Shown piece by piece: positions 9,782 through 18,655 of a stretch of DNA of 40,266 bases; position 1 is the stretch's first letter; each line of letters opens with the position of its first letter. The stretch is from IMG/VR virus record IMGVR_UViG_3300025626_001335, positions 1 to 40,266 of that record; one strand, written 5' to 3'. This DNA is from a virus. Below the pieces are notes generated by a model. It did not search any database, was not told the origin of the DNA, and saw nothing but the letters and a program-made list of their open reading frames with translations. The position numbers and the translations under genes are program-made.

Positions 9782-11692
9782 ATGAGTTATCAACTAAACA
9801 AAACAGACGGCACTCTGCTACTAGACTTAATCGATGGACAGATTGATACAGCTAGTACTAATCTTACATTAGTTGGTAGAAACTATACAGGATACGGAGA
9901 ATACTTTAACGAAAACTTTATTCGTTTACTAGAAAATTTTAGTAATACTGCTGCGCCAAGTAATCCGTTAACAGGACAAACGTGGTGGGATAATGCAGAT
10001 CAGCGTTTAAAAGTTTATGACGGAACAGTATGGAAAGCTAGCGGAGGCCCGATTGTACAAAATACTCGTCCACAAATGGTTGCAGGCGACATGTGGATTG
10101 ATAATCTAAACAATCAAGTTTATGCGTTTGACGGCACTGACTTAATGCTGATGGGTCCGCAATATACAGTAACTCAAGGCAAGAGCGGATTTGAAGTCGG
10201 CAGTATACTTGATCAACAAAGTAGATCGAGAACAGTGGTGTACTTATATACCGGCGGGACTCTTTCTGCGGTAATTAGTAGCATCGAATTTACTCCAATT
10301 TATGCACAACGAGTTTTAGGATTAGTTACAGCAGATAATCCAAATGGAATTATTCGTGTAGGATACAACATAATTGATACTGCTAATTTTAAATTTAGAG
10401 GAATTGCAAATTCTGCAAATGCTCTTGTAACTACTACTGGCATTGTTAGAACTGCTGACAGTTTCCTACCATCGACTGCAAACGGTATTACGACTGGTAC
10501 ACTAACAATTCAAAACTCAGGCGGTTTAACAATTGGACTATCTCAGAACAACGTACAAAAAGTTGTTGGTCCACGTTTTTATATTGAAAACCAACTTACT
10601 GACCACGATTTAAGTTTACGTGTTAAATCGACGTCTTTTGGATCTATTTCTGTTGATGCAATTTATGTAGATGCAAGCACAGCACGAGTTGGTATATTTA
10701 CTACTAACAGATTACCAGAATATACATTAGATGTCGAAGGTGATTTAAGAGTTACAGGTGACTTAATTGTCGAAGGCGACAGAGTTGCATTAGATATACA
10801 AACACTAAGAGTAGAAGATAAGATTATTGAAATTGGCGTACTTAATGACAGTACAGAACTAACAGATGTACAGGCAGACAGTTCAGGCATACAAGTTAAT
10901 AGTAGTGCAGGAAGTAAAGATATACTTTGGAAAAATGTAACAAATGCATTTACTTCAAACGTAAATTTTGACTTATTAAATAATACTTCAAGTTACAAAA
11001 TCGGCGGCGTTGATAAACTAACAAATGATACATTAGTAAATGTTACTAAGGCATTAGACTTGAATCAAATTGGTACACTTTTATCATTACAAATTGATGA
11101 AGTTAATATTGATGGTAAAACAATTACATCTACTAATGATATGGCAATTACATCTACTAATGGTATTGCAATTACAGCTGGTAATGATATTAACATTACA
11201 GATAACCAGAAAATTACAGGTGTAGCCAAAGCAGTTAGCGCAAGACAAGCTGCATTGTTATCTGTAACAGAATCAGTAAATAATACAGTTGCAACAAAAG
11301 AGTACGTCGACCAAGAAATTGCTACAGATCCAGTAGTATTTAGTATGGATATTACTGGTTTAGGAACAGGTATTACATTACAATCAGCAGTTGCAGCTTA
11401 CTTAAATGATTTATATCCGGCTGTAACACTAAACACTAATAAAACTGCACGTATACACACAACGTCTTATGCTGGAGCAACAGTTGAAGGCGTGGATGTA
11501 GAAGGTGCAAAAAATGTAAGCTACATTGCAGTAGATTCAAACGGAACACAGAATGAATCAGTAGTGCAAGATATTGCATTTGCTGCTGAAGGAGCTAGTG
11601 GTAACGTTATCCTTACACCAGGAAGAACTTTAATGACATACCAGTCAAACGGAACAAGTTGGGATTTCGTAGGAACTACTGCGTATCCATAA
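9782..11692 (+). CDS. Tail fibre paralogue, long shaft
   Basis: A 636-aa protein. Residues 1-130 repeat the module of the preceding fibre gene (YGEYFNENFIRLLENFSN, then GQTWWD, LKVYDGTVW and GDMWID). The central part is fibre-like; around 315-350 it has EYTLDVEGDLRVTGDLIVEG, a motif frequent before the distal parts of cyanophage fibres, followed by VEDKIIEIG. The C-terminus (about 520-636) is a beta-rich block ending TPGRTLMTYQSNGTSWDFVG, with no collar domain. The three paralogues thus share one attachment module but differ distally, consistent with several fibre types per virion or parts of one composite fibre. The start follows the previous stop by 3 bases, and its Shine-Dalgarno is weak (CGGGGC). 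Confidence 0.85.
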   Translation: MSYQLNKTDGTLLLDLIDGQIDTASTNLTLVGRNYTGYGEYFNENFIRLLENFSNTAAPSNPLTGQTWWDNADQRLKVYDGTVWKASGGPIVQNTRPQMVAGDMWIDNLNNQVYAFDGTDLMLMGPQYTVTQGKSGFEVGSILDQQSRSRTVVYLYTGGTLSAVISSIEFTPIYAQRVLGLVTADNPNGIIRVGYNIIDTANFKFRGIANSANALVTTTGIVRTADSFLPSTANGITTGTLTIQNSGGLTIGLSQNNVQKVVGPRFYIENQLTDHDLSLRVKSTSFGSISVDAIYVDASTARVGIFTTNRLPEYTLDVEGDLRVTGDLIVEGDRVALDIQTLRVEDKIIEIGVLNDSTELTDVQADSSGIQVNSSAGSKDILWKNVTNAFTSNVNFDLLNNTSSYKIGGVDKLTNDTLVNVTKALDLNQIGTLLSLQIDEVNIDGKTITSTNDMAITSTNGIAITAGNDINITDNQKITGVAKAVSARQAALLSVTESVNNTVATKEYVDQEIATDPVVFSMDITGLGTGITLQSAVAAYLNDLYPAVTLNTNKTARIHTTSYAGATVEGVDVEGAKNVSYIAVDSNGTQNESVVQDIAFAAEGASGNVILTPGRTLMTYQSNGTSWDFVGTTAYP

Positions 11693-11696
11693 AAAC

Positions 11697-11704
11697 GATA
11701 AATA
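11697..11704 (+). promoter_or_regulatory. Candidate T4-type late promoter GATAAATA
   Basis: GATAAATA lies in the 42-base gap before the third fibre gene, 30 bases ahead of its ATG. It fits the T4-like late -10 octamer except at the first base. It is one of three such motifs in virion-block gaps. Support is modest because the DNA is AT-rich. Confidence 0.35.
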
Positions 11705-11734
11705 ATATAATAGCATTAGGGGTTACATAAGAAC

Positions 11735-13222
11735 ATGGCTTATTCAATAGACAGATATAATAACACACTGCTAACCACAGTGGAAGATGGAACAGTTGAT
11801 CAAACAACTGACCTAAAATTCATCGGTAAAAACTACGCAGGGTACGGTGAAATACAAAACGAAAACTTCTTGTTTTTGTTAGAAAACTTTAGCGGAGCAA
11901 ATCAGCCAGCAAGGCCAATTAGTGGTCAAGTATGGTTTGATAGCGGAACAAGTAAATTAAAATTTTACGATGGCACACAGTGGCGCACAACAGGCGGCGC
12001 AGAAATCGGAGCAGCAGAGCCAACCGGTTTAGCCAATGGCGACTTTTGGTGGGACAGTGGCAACGATCAATTATATGTATACAACGGTACAAACTTTGTA
12101 CTTATAGGACCACAGAACGCAGGCGAAGGTGTAACCCAAATGCAAAGCCTAGAAGTTCTTGATACTACAAGTACAACAAGAGGAATAATTGCTGCTGTTA
12201 TTGAGGACGAAACAACTTATGTTGTAAGTCTTTCTACGTTTGATTTAAATGCTAGTGAGTCGTCACTTATATCACAAGGCTTTGATAGAATTAATAAAGG
12301 CATTACCCTAAGAAATACTAAACTAGCCACAGCTGGCGTCACAAGTACAACTGATAGATTCCACGGAACTGCTACTAATGCTGAAAAGCTAGGTGGAGTT
12401 GCAGCAGCAAACTTTGTACAAACAGGCGTAGGCAACACTATATTTACAAGTGCAATTGAAACCCAAACAGATGACGGAGTACTAATAGGTGCCTCAAATG
12501 ATCTACAAATAAAGATTGATGACAACGGTTTTGACGGTGTTATACAAAATATTACTAATAATGGCACTATTAAACTAAAAGTTACTAGCGGTGCAGGCGT
12601 ACTAACACATGTTGGCACAGTTACATCAACTGGAGTTGTACCAGCAGTAGACAACACATTTACATTAGGTAGTGCTAGTCTAGGATGGTCAAATGTTTAT
12701 GCTGCTAACTTTACAGGCGAAGCGTCTAAAGCTTCTACACTAAGAGTAGGTAGTGATTTCCGTAGTGCAAGTGCTAGTGCAACTAATAATACAGTTGCAG
12801 TTAGAGATGCAACTGGATCAATTGCTGCAAACTTGTTCCAAGGTACAGCAACACAAGCACGTTATGCTGACTTAGCAGAAAAGTATTCTACAGCAGAAGA
12901 ACTAGCACCTGGAACAGTAGTTACAGTGTGCGCACACGAAGATCACGAAGTTGAAGCAGCAAGTTTAGGTACAATTGCAATTGGTGTTGTATCAACTGAT
13001 CCTGCTGTGATGATGAACAGTGAAGCAGAAGGTCAATACATTGGTCTTAAAGGGCGTTTACCAGTTCGTGTTATAGGTGCAGTTAAAAAAGGGCAAGAAG
13101 TTTATGTTAATGATAACGGTTGTGCAAGCACAGCAATTAACGGAGGAAGTTTAGTCGGTGTTGCACTCGAAAGCAATAGTGATGAGGGCGAAAAACTAGT
13201 AGAATGTGTACTAAAAGTTTAA
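11735..13222 (+). CDS. Tail fibre paralogue with conserved C-terminal domain
   Basis: A 495-aa protein. Residues 1-130 are the third copy of the shared module (YGEIQNENFLFLLENFSG, then GQVWFD, LKFYDGTQW and GDFWWD). A shorter shaft follows, with TLGSASLGWSNVYAANFTGEA near 308-328, a linker also seen in the collar-type paralogue. The last ~120 residues (from ARYADLAEKY at about 375) are a compact domain with GTVVTV, GYxGL-like turns and RVIGAVKKGQEVYV. This domain terminates many cyanophage fibre or virion proteins and resembles the self-cleaving tailspike-chaperone type of C-terminus, though I cannot assign autoproteolysis. The gap upstream holds a late-promoter-like octamer. Confidence 0.85.
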   Translation: MAYSIDRYNNTLLTTVEDGTVDQTTDLKFIGKNYAGYGEIQNENFLFLLENFSGANQPARPISGQVWFDSGTSKLKFYDGTQWRTTGGAEIGAAEPTGLANGDFWWDSGNDQLYVYNGTNFVLIGPQNAGEGVTQMQSLEVLDTTSTTRGIIAAVIEDETTYVVSLSTFDLNASESSLISQGFDRINKGITLRNTKLATAGVTSTTDRFHGTATNAEKLGGVAAANFVQTGVGNTIFTSAIETQTDDGVLIGASNDLQIKIDDNGFDGVIQNITNNGTIKLKVTSGAGVLTHVGTVTSTGVVPAVDNTFTLGSASLGWSNVYAANFTGEASKASTLRVGSDFRSASASATNNTVAVRDATGSIAANLFQGTATQARYADLAEKYSTAEELAPGTVVTVCAHEDHEVEAASLGTIAIGVVSTDPAVMMNSEAEGQYIGLKGRLPVRVIGAVKKGQEVYVNDNGCASTAINGGSLVGVALESNSDEGEKLVECVLKV

Positions 13223-13231
13223 GGAATCATC

Positions 13232-14155
13232 ATGGCAGATATCACAGCAGCACGAATTAATAACTTACAATCTAGTATTGCACTAATACTAGGAACTGGG
13301 TCTGGACAAAACGGATATGGACAAATAGTTTCTAGTTTACCAGTTAATAATACTGATGATATTATAACTGCTGAAGATATAAATCTTATCTATGCCGACA
13401 TACTTAAAGCAAGAGTGCATCAAGTAGGTGTAACTGACATAGGAATTGCTGAAGTTATACAAAATCTTAATACTGTTGCAGAAGACACAAGTACTTTTGT
13501 AGACAATAATGGCGTAACTTCAATAGACCCAGACGGATTTAAAAAGGGAATAATAGACTTTGAAACGTTAATGTCTCAAGTACAAACCGATAAGGCAACT
13601 ATGCATCCTAGTCAATCTGCTCTAGAACCTGCTATATCTAGTGCAAGAACTAGTTCTTGGAACGGATTAATTTATCACGAAGTAACTGCTACATTTAGTT
13701 CAGCTGACGCCAAACGCTTTTTCTTTAATACAGGCGGCGAGATACGAATTAGTGCAAACAACACCGGATCTTCAACACCTAAAGGATTAGATTGGAGTCA
13801 ATTATGTTCGCAAGTAGGAACAATTAAATTTAGTGCAGAAACAACAGTTTCAACTACTGGCGGCGGCTCGTCGATTGGTAATTATGATTTAACAAGTGCA
13901 TATCAAGACATATACACAAAAGTTGGCAGCGGCACATATAGTGCAGTATATGCTGGCAATATTTATACTGTTAAAGCACGTTCAGATATTGATACACGTA
14001 TCATTTTTAGAATTGAATTCAATGATGTAGTTGTTGATAATAATGTTGACAACAACGTTGATGGCAGATTAGAAAGTACAATTCAACATTATCGTGCAAA
14101 CGGTGACGTAGTAGTATCAGCACCGTCTTACTATAATACACAAACGTTAGCATAA
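13232..14155 (+). CDS. Virion protein, member of a tandem paralogue pair (copy 1)
   Basis: A 307-aa protein with no recognised catalytic domain. It aligns along its length with the next gene. Shared elements are an N-terminal helix (ITAARINNLQSSIALILG), a YGYGQ-type turn, a helical LIYADILKARVHQVG segment near 60-75, W-N-G-x-I-x-H near 145, the H/R-F-F-N-T/A-G motif near 165, KxxDW near 185, SIGNYDLTSAYQ near 215 and a closing strand with YTVKARSD. Marine T4-like phages carry such proteins beside the fibre genes, so it is probably a fibre-associated or neck protein. It starts 9 bases after the last fibre gene with an AAGGA site. Confidence 0.65.
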   Translation: MADITAARINNLQSSIALILGTGSGQNGYGQIVSSLPVNNTDDIITAEDINLIYADILKARVHQVGVTDIGIAEVIQNLNTVAEDTSTFVDNNGVTSIDPDGFKKGIIDFETLMSQVQTDKATMHPSQSALEPAISSARTSSWNGLIYHEVTATFSSADAKRFFFNTGGEIRISANNTGSSTPKGLDWSQLCSQVGTIKFSAETTVSTTGGGSSIGNYDLTSAYQDIYTKVGSGTYSAVYAGNIYTVKARSDIDTRIIFRIEFNDVVVDNNVDNNVDGRLESTIQHYRANGDVVVSAPSYYNTQTLA

Positions 14156-14184
14156 TCACACTCCTCTGTGTTGATAATATTTTT
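14155..14184 (+). terminator. Possible weak intrinsic terminator
   Basis: Just after the stop of the 13232 gene, ATCACAC and GTGTTGAT can pair with one bulge around the loop TCCTCT. AATATTTTT follows. The stem is short and AT-rich with a broken U-run, so it could be chance. Confidence 0.3.
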
Positions 14185-14185
14185 A

Positions 14186-14193
14186 AATAAATA
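14186..14193 (+). promoter_or_regulatory. Candidate T4-type late promoter AATAAATA
   Basis: AATAAATA follows the possible terminator and lies 23 bases before the ATG at 14217. It matches the octamer seen at 7084 exactly. The arrangement of hairpin then late-type -10 is what a new transcription unit would show. Confidence 0.4.
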
Positions 14194-14216
14194 CTTAGTA
14201 ATAAAAGAGATGATAA

Positions 14217-15203
14217 ATGCCAACAACTATTCTAGCCAGTAGATATAACGAACTTAGAGACCAAGTAAACTTAGTCTTAGGTGATTCTTCATCTGCAACT
14301 CCTACATACGGTTACGGTCAATCATTTAGTACAAACAGTGTTGTAGGTTCTCGTGCAGCAAATGACATTGCTAATGCTGACAAAGTTTCCGCACAAGATT
14401 ATGAAGATCTTTATATAGACTTGATGCGTCTACGTTCGCATCAAGTTGGTACATCTGTTGCAATTGATGAATTTGTAATTGGTGATTATGAAGCTAATAC
14501 TGCTACTGCTGATAAAATTGAAGAAGCATATATACAAGGTTTAGAATCTTTAGCATCGTCGATTACTACTGATAAATTTATTGTTGATCCTGCTAATCTA
14601 ACTATTACAAACTTACCAAGCGTTAATAGCAGTCGTCCGAGTTCAAATGGTGCATGGAATGGAACAATTAGTCATATATTTGTGATAATATTTAACACCG
14701 CGGTTGAACGTAGACACTTTTTTAATGCAGGTTCTCAAATAAGGTTAAGTGCATCAGTAGATTATACTGGAAGTCAAGCTAAAACAGTAGACTGGCAACA
14801 AATTTTAAATTCTATAGGATCGACTAGTTTTAAAGCAGAAGAAACAGTTAATAATGCTGGCATAGGATCAGGCTCCAATATAGGAAATTATGATCTTTCT
14901 TCTAGTTATCAGCAAGTATACTCTAGAGACGGCGGCGCCGTATATTCTCGCAATGAATATAGAGTTTTTGCAAGAGAATATGCAACGGGAAACGCCACTT
15001 CTGGAATTCAAATTAAAATAGATTTTGTAGACGGTCGCCCAAATGATGTTACTTATGGTATAGATGAAAGTGTAAATGGAACATTTAATAGTAATGTGCA
15101 ACTAGCAATACCTAGTAGTCAGATTGATATTAATGGCACTATACATGACTCGGTAATAATCTCTACTGTGCCCACCGCTAGTTTGATTCGAAACCTTTCG
15201 TAA
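14217..15203 (+). CDS. Virion protein, member of a tandem paralogue pair (copy 2)
   Basis: A 328-aa protein paralogous to the gene at 13232, with the same order of motifs: N-terminal helix ASRYNELRDQVNLVLG, YGYGQ turn, LYIDLMRLRSHQVGT, W-N-G-T-I-S-H near 143, RRHFFNAGSQIRLSA near 160, VDWQQ, NIGNYDLSSSYQQVYSR and EYRVFAREY. Divergence is high, so the duplication is old or the copies came separately. It is the last gene of the virion block; the next gap carries a sigma70-type promoter instead of a late-type motif. The start is preceded by AAAGAGA. Exact role unknown. Confidence 0.65.
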   Translation: MPTTILASRYNELRDQVNLVLGDSSSATPTYGYGQSFSTNSVVGSRAANDIANADKVSAQDYEDLYIDLMRLRSHQVGTSVAIDEFVIGDYEANTATADKIEEAYIQGLESLASSITTDKFIVDPANLTITNLPSVNSSRPSSNGAWNGTISHIFVIIFNTAVERRHFFNAGSQIRLSASVDYTGSQAKTVDWQQILNSIGSTSFKAEETVNNAGIGSGSNIGNYDLSSSYQQVYSRDGGAVYSRNEYRVFAREYATGNATSGIQIKIDFVDGRPNDVTYGIDESVNGTFNSNVQLAIPSSQIDINGTIHDSVIISTVPTASLIRNLS

Positions 15204-15214
15204 TCAATCTCCGC

Positions 15215-15243
15215 TTGACAAATCCTTAAATCCAATATATACT
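15215..15243 (+). promoter_or_regulatory. Strong sigma70-type promoter (TTGACA, 17, TATACT)
   Basis: TTGACA at 15215-15220 is the perfect -35 consensus. A 17-base spacer leads to TATACT at 15238-15243, one mismatch from TATAAT. It lies in the 68-base gap before the 15272 gene, leaving a leader of roughly 20 bases with AGGAG at 15260-15264. T4-like phages use host sigma70-like promoters for early genes, so this may start the modification cluster early. Confidence 0.75.
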
Positions 15244-15271
15244 AGTAGTAACATAAACTAGGAGTTTAACT

Positions 15272-15622
15272 ATGGATGAACGTTTAGAGAAAGCACTAGA
15301 CTTTTCTAATTACATGCTAACGCTTAACAATCAAAAACGTTTGCTAGCAGAAAAATACCAAGAATCATTAATACACTTTTATGATGGATCACAGTTTACA
15401 ATCACTCGTGAATTGATTACATTTGTAAGTGTGATGGTATCAGCTGATCAAGACGAAGTAGTAATTACAGACGATAATAATATTCCGTGCATGGTAGAAG
15501 ATTTAGAAAAGTTTTATAGTGAAATTATAAACAAATATACTATTGCATCTAATGACTATCATTCATTATACTTAAAATTAAAAACAAATAGAAGCGTAGA
15601 GAAATTGGTAGACTATGAGTAA
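15272..15622 (+). CDS. Small protein of unknown function
   Basis: A 116-aa acidic, mostly helical protein that I do not recognise. It has helices at the N-terminus (RLEKALDFSNYML, NQKRLLAEKYQ), a central beta segment with GSQFTITRELITFVSVM, then DDNNIPCMVEDLEKFYSEI. It has no signal peptide, no membrane segment, a single Cys and no leader/core layout, so I see no reason to call it a RiPP precursor. It is first after the strong promoter and has a perfect AGGAG site seven bases before ATG, so it may be made at high level. It overlaps the next gene by 8 bases. Confidence 0.7.
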   Translation: MDERLEKALDFSNYMLTLNNQKRLLAEKYQESLIHFYDGSQFTITRELITFVSVMVSADQDEVVITDDNNIPCMVEDLEKFYSEIINKYTIASNDYHSLYLKLKTNRSVEKLVDYE

Positions 15623-16466
15623 AGGCGTATTTTTAATTGCTCGAAATAATGGCTATATTGATTATGTAAAACAAGCAGTATTCCTAGCAAGAAGAATAAA
15701 GCAATATTTAGGAGTACCAGTCACTGTTGCTACAGACAGTGTAGACTATCTAATAGATGTATTTGGCACAGATGATTTTGATAAGATTATTAATTTAGAG
15801 TATACTGCTGAAAGTAATATGCGTTACTTCTTCGATGGCACCTTGTCTAAAAAATCAGCTAGTTTTAAAAATAATAATCGCGCAAGTGTATATGATCTTA
15901 CTCCGTATGACGAAACGTTACTAATGGATACAGATTATATTATTTCAAATGATTTGCTAAAAAATTGTTTTAGTACAAAGTCTGACTTTATGATGTATAA
16001 AAAGTCTAATGACATTGCAAAAGTACGCGACGAATTAGAGTTTGATACTATTAGTAATACTAGTGTAGATTTTTATTGGGCTACCGTTGTATACTTTAAA
16101 CGTACTAAAACAAACGAAATATTCTTTAATCTAGTTAAACATATTGAACAAGAATGGAATCATTACAGGCGAGTTTATCAAATAACTTCAACATTATTTA
16201 GAAATGACTTTGCATTTAGTATTGCAACTCACATAATGAACGGCTTCTCGACAGGTGATTTTGTACAACAATTGCCGGGTAGTATGATGTATACTACTGA
16301 TAAAGATGTTCTATGGCAAATGGACGATGATAAAATGGTGTTTCTAGTAGAAAAGAAAGATTATTTAGGCGAATATACTGCAATAAAAACATTAGGACAA
16401 ACAATTCATGTAATGAATAAAAGCAGTCTTAACAGAATAATTGATCAGGAGTTTGCAAATGACTAA
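15615..16466 (+). CDS. Glycosyltransferase-like protein (GT-A fold, DXD)
   Basis: A 283-aa protein. The N-terminus (KGVFLIARNNGYIDYVKQAV) is followed by VPVTVATDS, a Rossmann-like nucleotide-sugar start. The central segment YDETLLMDTDYI places a DXD motif at D105-T-D107, the metal/sugar-nucleotide site of GT-A enzymes. Layout and length resemble GT8-like or related nucleotide-diphospho-sugar transferases. The next gene is a paralogue with the same YDET-x2-MDTD core. It probably acts in the cytoplasm on an unknown acceptor. Overlap with both neighbours suggests translational coupling. Fold and motif are good evidence; donor and acceptor are unknown. Confidence 0.7.
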   Translation: MSKGVFLIARNNGYIDYVKQAVFLARRIKQYLGVPVTVATDSVDYLIDVFGTDDFDKIINLEYTAESNMRYFFDGTLSKKSASFKNNNRASVYDLTPYDETLLMDTDYIISNDLLKNCFSTKSDFMMYKKSNDIAKVRDELEFDTISNTSVDFYWATVVYFKRTKTNEIFFNLVKHIEQEWNHYRRVYQITSTLFRNDFAFSIATHIMNGFSTGDFVQQLPGSMMYTTDKDVLWQMDDDKMVFLVEKKDYLGEYTAIKTLGQTIHVMNKSSLNRIIDQEFAND

Positions 16467-17301
16467 AGGAATTGTAGTTCTTGCACAAAACAATGCAACT
16501 GACGATTATGTAGAGCAATCTGCACTACTAGCAATGAGTTTGCGTTATTATAACGATGTACCTATCAGTATAATTACAGATGACAAAGTACCAGAAGAAT
16601 ACATTAGTTTGTTTGATAAGATTATTCCTATTCCGTTTGGTGACAGTGCTGAAGATAGTGAGTGGAAAGTAGAAAACCGTTGGAAGATTTATCACGCTAG
16701 TCCGTACGATGAAACTATTGTAATGGACACTGACATGTTAGTGTTACAAAACATTGATACATGGTGGAACTTTTTATCTAATTACAAAGTATTTTATACT
16801 AGCAACGTGTTAACATACAGAGGCGAAACTGCAAATACTAGTTACTACAGAAAAACATTTATTGATAATAATTTGCCTAATTTGTTCTGCGGATTACACT
16901 ACTTTAAAAAATGTGAAGTTGCACAACAGTTTTATACTTGGTTAGAGCTAGTAGTTAATAACTGGGAAACATTTTACGAACAACAACTAGCAGCATCATC
17001 TCGCCCTAAACATGTAAGCATGGATGTGTGTACTGCTATTGTAACAAAACTATTAGATTGCGAATCTGACATAACAAACAAAGTTACTAAATTTCCTAGC
17101 TTTACTCACATGAAACCTTATTGCCAGGGATGGAATACTGTACAAAAAAGTTGGCAAGATCAAATAGGTGTTTATATTAGTAAAGATGGTAGCACTAAAC
17201 TGGGTAATTATGCTCAAACAGGAATACTACATTATACTGAAAAAGACTTTGTAGAAAAGTCACCAGCACTAGAAAGATACAGGAATTTATTAAATGTCTG
17301 A
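16459..17301 (+). CDS. Glycosyltransferase-like protein (GT-A fold, DXD), paralogue
   Basis: A 280-aa protein. I chose the ATG at 16459 over an in-frame TTG 18 bases upstream because AGGAG lies seven bases before it and the paralogue begins at the same place (TKGIVVLAQNNATDDYVEQS). YDETIVMDTDML gives DXD at D90-T-D92, in the same context as the 15615 gene. Further on are LFCGLHYFKKCEVAQQFYTW and SMDVCTAIV, which fit the acceptor-side half of GT8-like enzymes. It overlaps the upstream gene by 8 bases and the downstream gene by 8 bases. Two adjacent paralogues could add consecutive sugars. Confidence 0.7.
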   Translation: MTKGIVVLAQNNATDDYVEQSALLAMSLRYYNDVPISIITDDKVPEEYISLFDKIIPIPFGDSAEDSEWKVENRWKIYHASPYDETIVMDTDMLVLQNIDTWWNFLSNYKVFYTSNVLTYRGETANTSYYRKTFIDNNLPNLFCGLHYFKKCEVAQQFYTWLELVVNNWETFYEQQLAASSRPKHVSMDVCTAIVTKLLDCESDITNKVTKFPSFTHMKPYCQGWNTVQKSWQDQIGVYISKDGSTKLGNYAQTGILHYTEKDFVEKSPALERYRNLLNV

Positions 17302-18655
17302 TTTACAATCTTTACTTAAAAAACTTAGTGTTACTACTGTAGCAACACAATCTTATGTTTATTATGAAAAAGAAACTGGAAAAATAAACAAAGTTAGTTC
17401 AAGAAACACCTTTGAAGAAGGGTTTGAAATTTTTAATATTGACACTGAAGAAGTAAAACATATTCTTACTGGCGAACGCAGAACTGAAGAATTTATAGTA
17501 ACATATGATGTTAGTTTAAAGCACATGCGTATTAAAGAAATTGCATACGACGATTCTTACAATACAGCAGATACAATGACATATAAATTGCCAGTTATCA
17601 GGCAAGTACACGATGCTCATTTTACCTTGAATAGAATTTACGAAGATGTAGACATATATATTTGGGATTCTAGTAAAGGTTATAATGTAAACGATTATGT
17701 ATTTTACAAAAATATCATTTACAGAATAAAGGAAGACTTAATTCCTAATAAAAAGTTTAATACACGTAAGCATCAAAAAATTGTTGGAGAAGTTAAATTA
17801 ACAACTATTCCTACACAATCACATACTATTGAACAGCCTGTGTTTACTCAACAATATAACGGAATAAAGGTTGATGTTTGGTACAATAATCTTAATCATC
17901 TAGCAGGGCAGCATGTATGGTACAATAATTGTGTATATAAACTTTTAAAAGACCAAGATGCTGACACAACATTTAGTTTAGATAACACTGAAATACTAAT
18001 TAGTAATGTAAAATTGTTTGATGACAAAAATGAGCATTTGCCCTTTGACACTAAGCTCTATTTAGGTGATCTTGTATTAAAAAATAATAGTTTGTATAGT
18101 ATTTCATTTGAAAAAGTAAACATTGAAAAAGATAAAAGTTTAATATATTTTTATAATGCAAAAAATACAAAAATAGTTTTTAATCCTAACGAAAATTCTT
18201 GTACTGAATATGATCTTAATAAAAACACTAATGTAAACATAGAAAATAATATTGTATTAGATGTAAAAAGATTTGAAAGATTTAACACAAAAGACAACGG
18301 AAAACTAGTTCTTTGTGGACGCTACTTATACCAAATTGAAGTATCGAGAGATTATGATATTATTATTCAACAGAATACAATTTTCAAGCATTGGAATATA
18401 CAAATTAACCCTTATACTAAAAAGTTTTTAAGGACTAGTGGATATAAACCAAATGATAATTTATATTTTAGTCTTACTACAAAACATGATCCTAATCTAT
18501 TAATCAGAAGTTTACAATTTAAAATTAGTGATTTATTAGAACATGATGATCAAAATCCTATTATTCCTTTCATATATGAGTCAGAGTCTGAAGCTAATGC
18601 GGTAAGTATATTTACTGCAAAATATTTTGACAGTTACGCACACGAGGTAATTTAA
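17294..18655 (+). CDS. Unknown protein with carbohydrate-binding-module-like repeats
   Basis: A 453-aa protein I do not recognise as a whole. It has an N-terminal ~110-residue domain and then several short units of the kind W/Y...x-G/N-D-x-V-x-Y-x-N-x-x-Y: near 118-150 (YIWDSSKGYNVNDYVFYKNI), 193-228 (DVWYNNLNHLAGQHVWYNNC), 253-275 (YLGDLVLKNNSLYSI) and 335-350 (GKLVLCGRYLYQI). These resemble CBM5/12 chitin-binding units, common in phage tail proteins. That makes a virion or sugar-binding role plausible. Its position between glycosyltransferase-like genes could also mean it binds their product. No signal peptide is seen. It overlaps both neighbours by a few bases. Confidence 0.55.
   Translation: MSDLQSLLKKLSVTTVATQSYVYYEKETGKINKVSSRNTFEEGFEIFNIDTEEVKHILTGERRTEEFIVTYDVSLKHMRIKEIAYDDSYNTADTMTYKLPVIRQVHDAHFTLNRIYEDVDIYIWDSSKGYNVNDYVFYKNIIYRIKEDLIPNKKFNTRKHQKIVGEVKLTTIPTQSHTIEQPVFTQQYNGIKVDVWYNNLNHLAGQHVWYNNCVYKLLKDQDADTTFSLDNTEILISNVKLFDDKNEHLPFDTKLYLGDLVLKNNSLYSISFEKVNIEKDKSLIYFYNAKNTKIVFNPNENSCTEYDLNKNTNVNIENNIVLDVKRFERFNTKDNGKLVLCGRYLYQIEVSRDYDIIIQQNTIFKHWNIQINPYTKKFLRTSGYKPNDNLYFSLTTKHDPNLLIRSLQFKISDLLEHDDQNPIIPFIYESESEANAVSIFTAKYFDSYAHEVI

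Noticed and set aside
15203-15272. A riboswitch or tRNA in the largest clean gap
   Set aside because: The gap is only 68 bases, fully explained by promoter and ribosome site, and no cloverleaf or conserved aptamer pattern is visible.
15272-15622. The small protein first in the cluster as a RiPP precursor for the radical SAM/SPASM enzymes
   Set aside because: It has one Cys, no leader/core layout, no repeated core and looks like a folded helical protein. No other short frame in the gaps looks like a precursor either.
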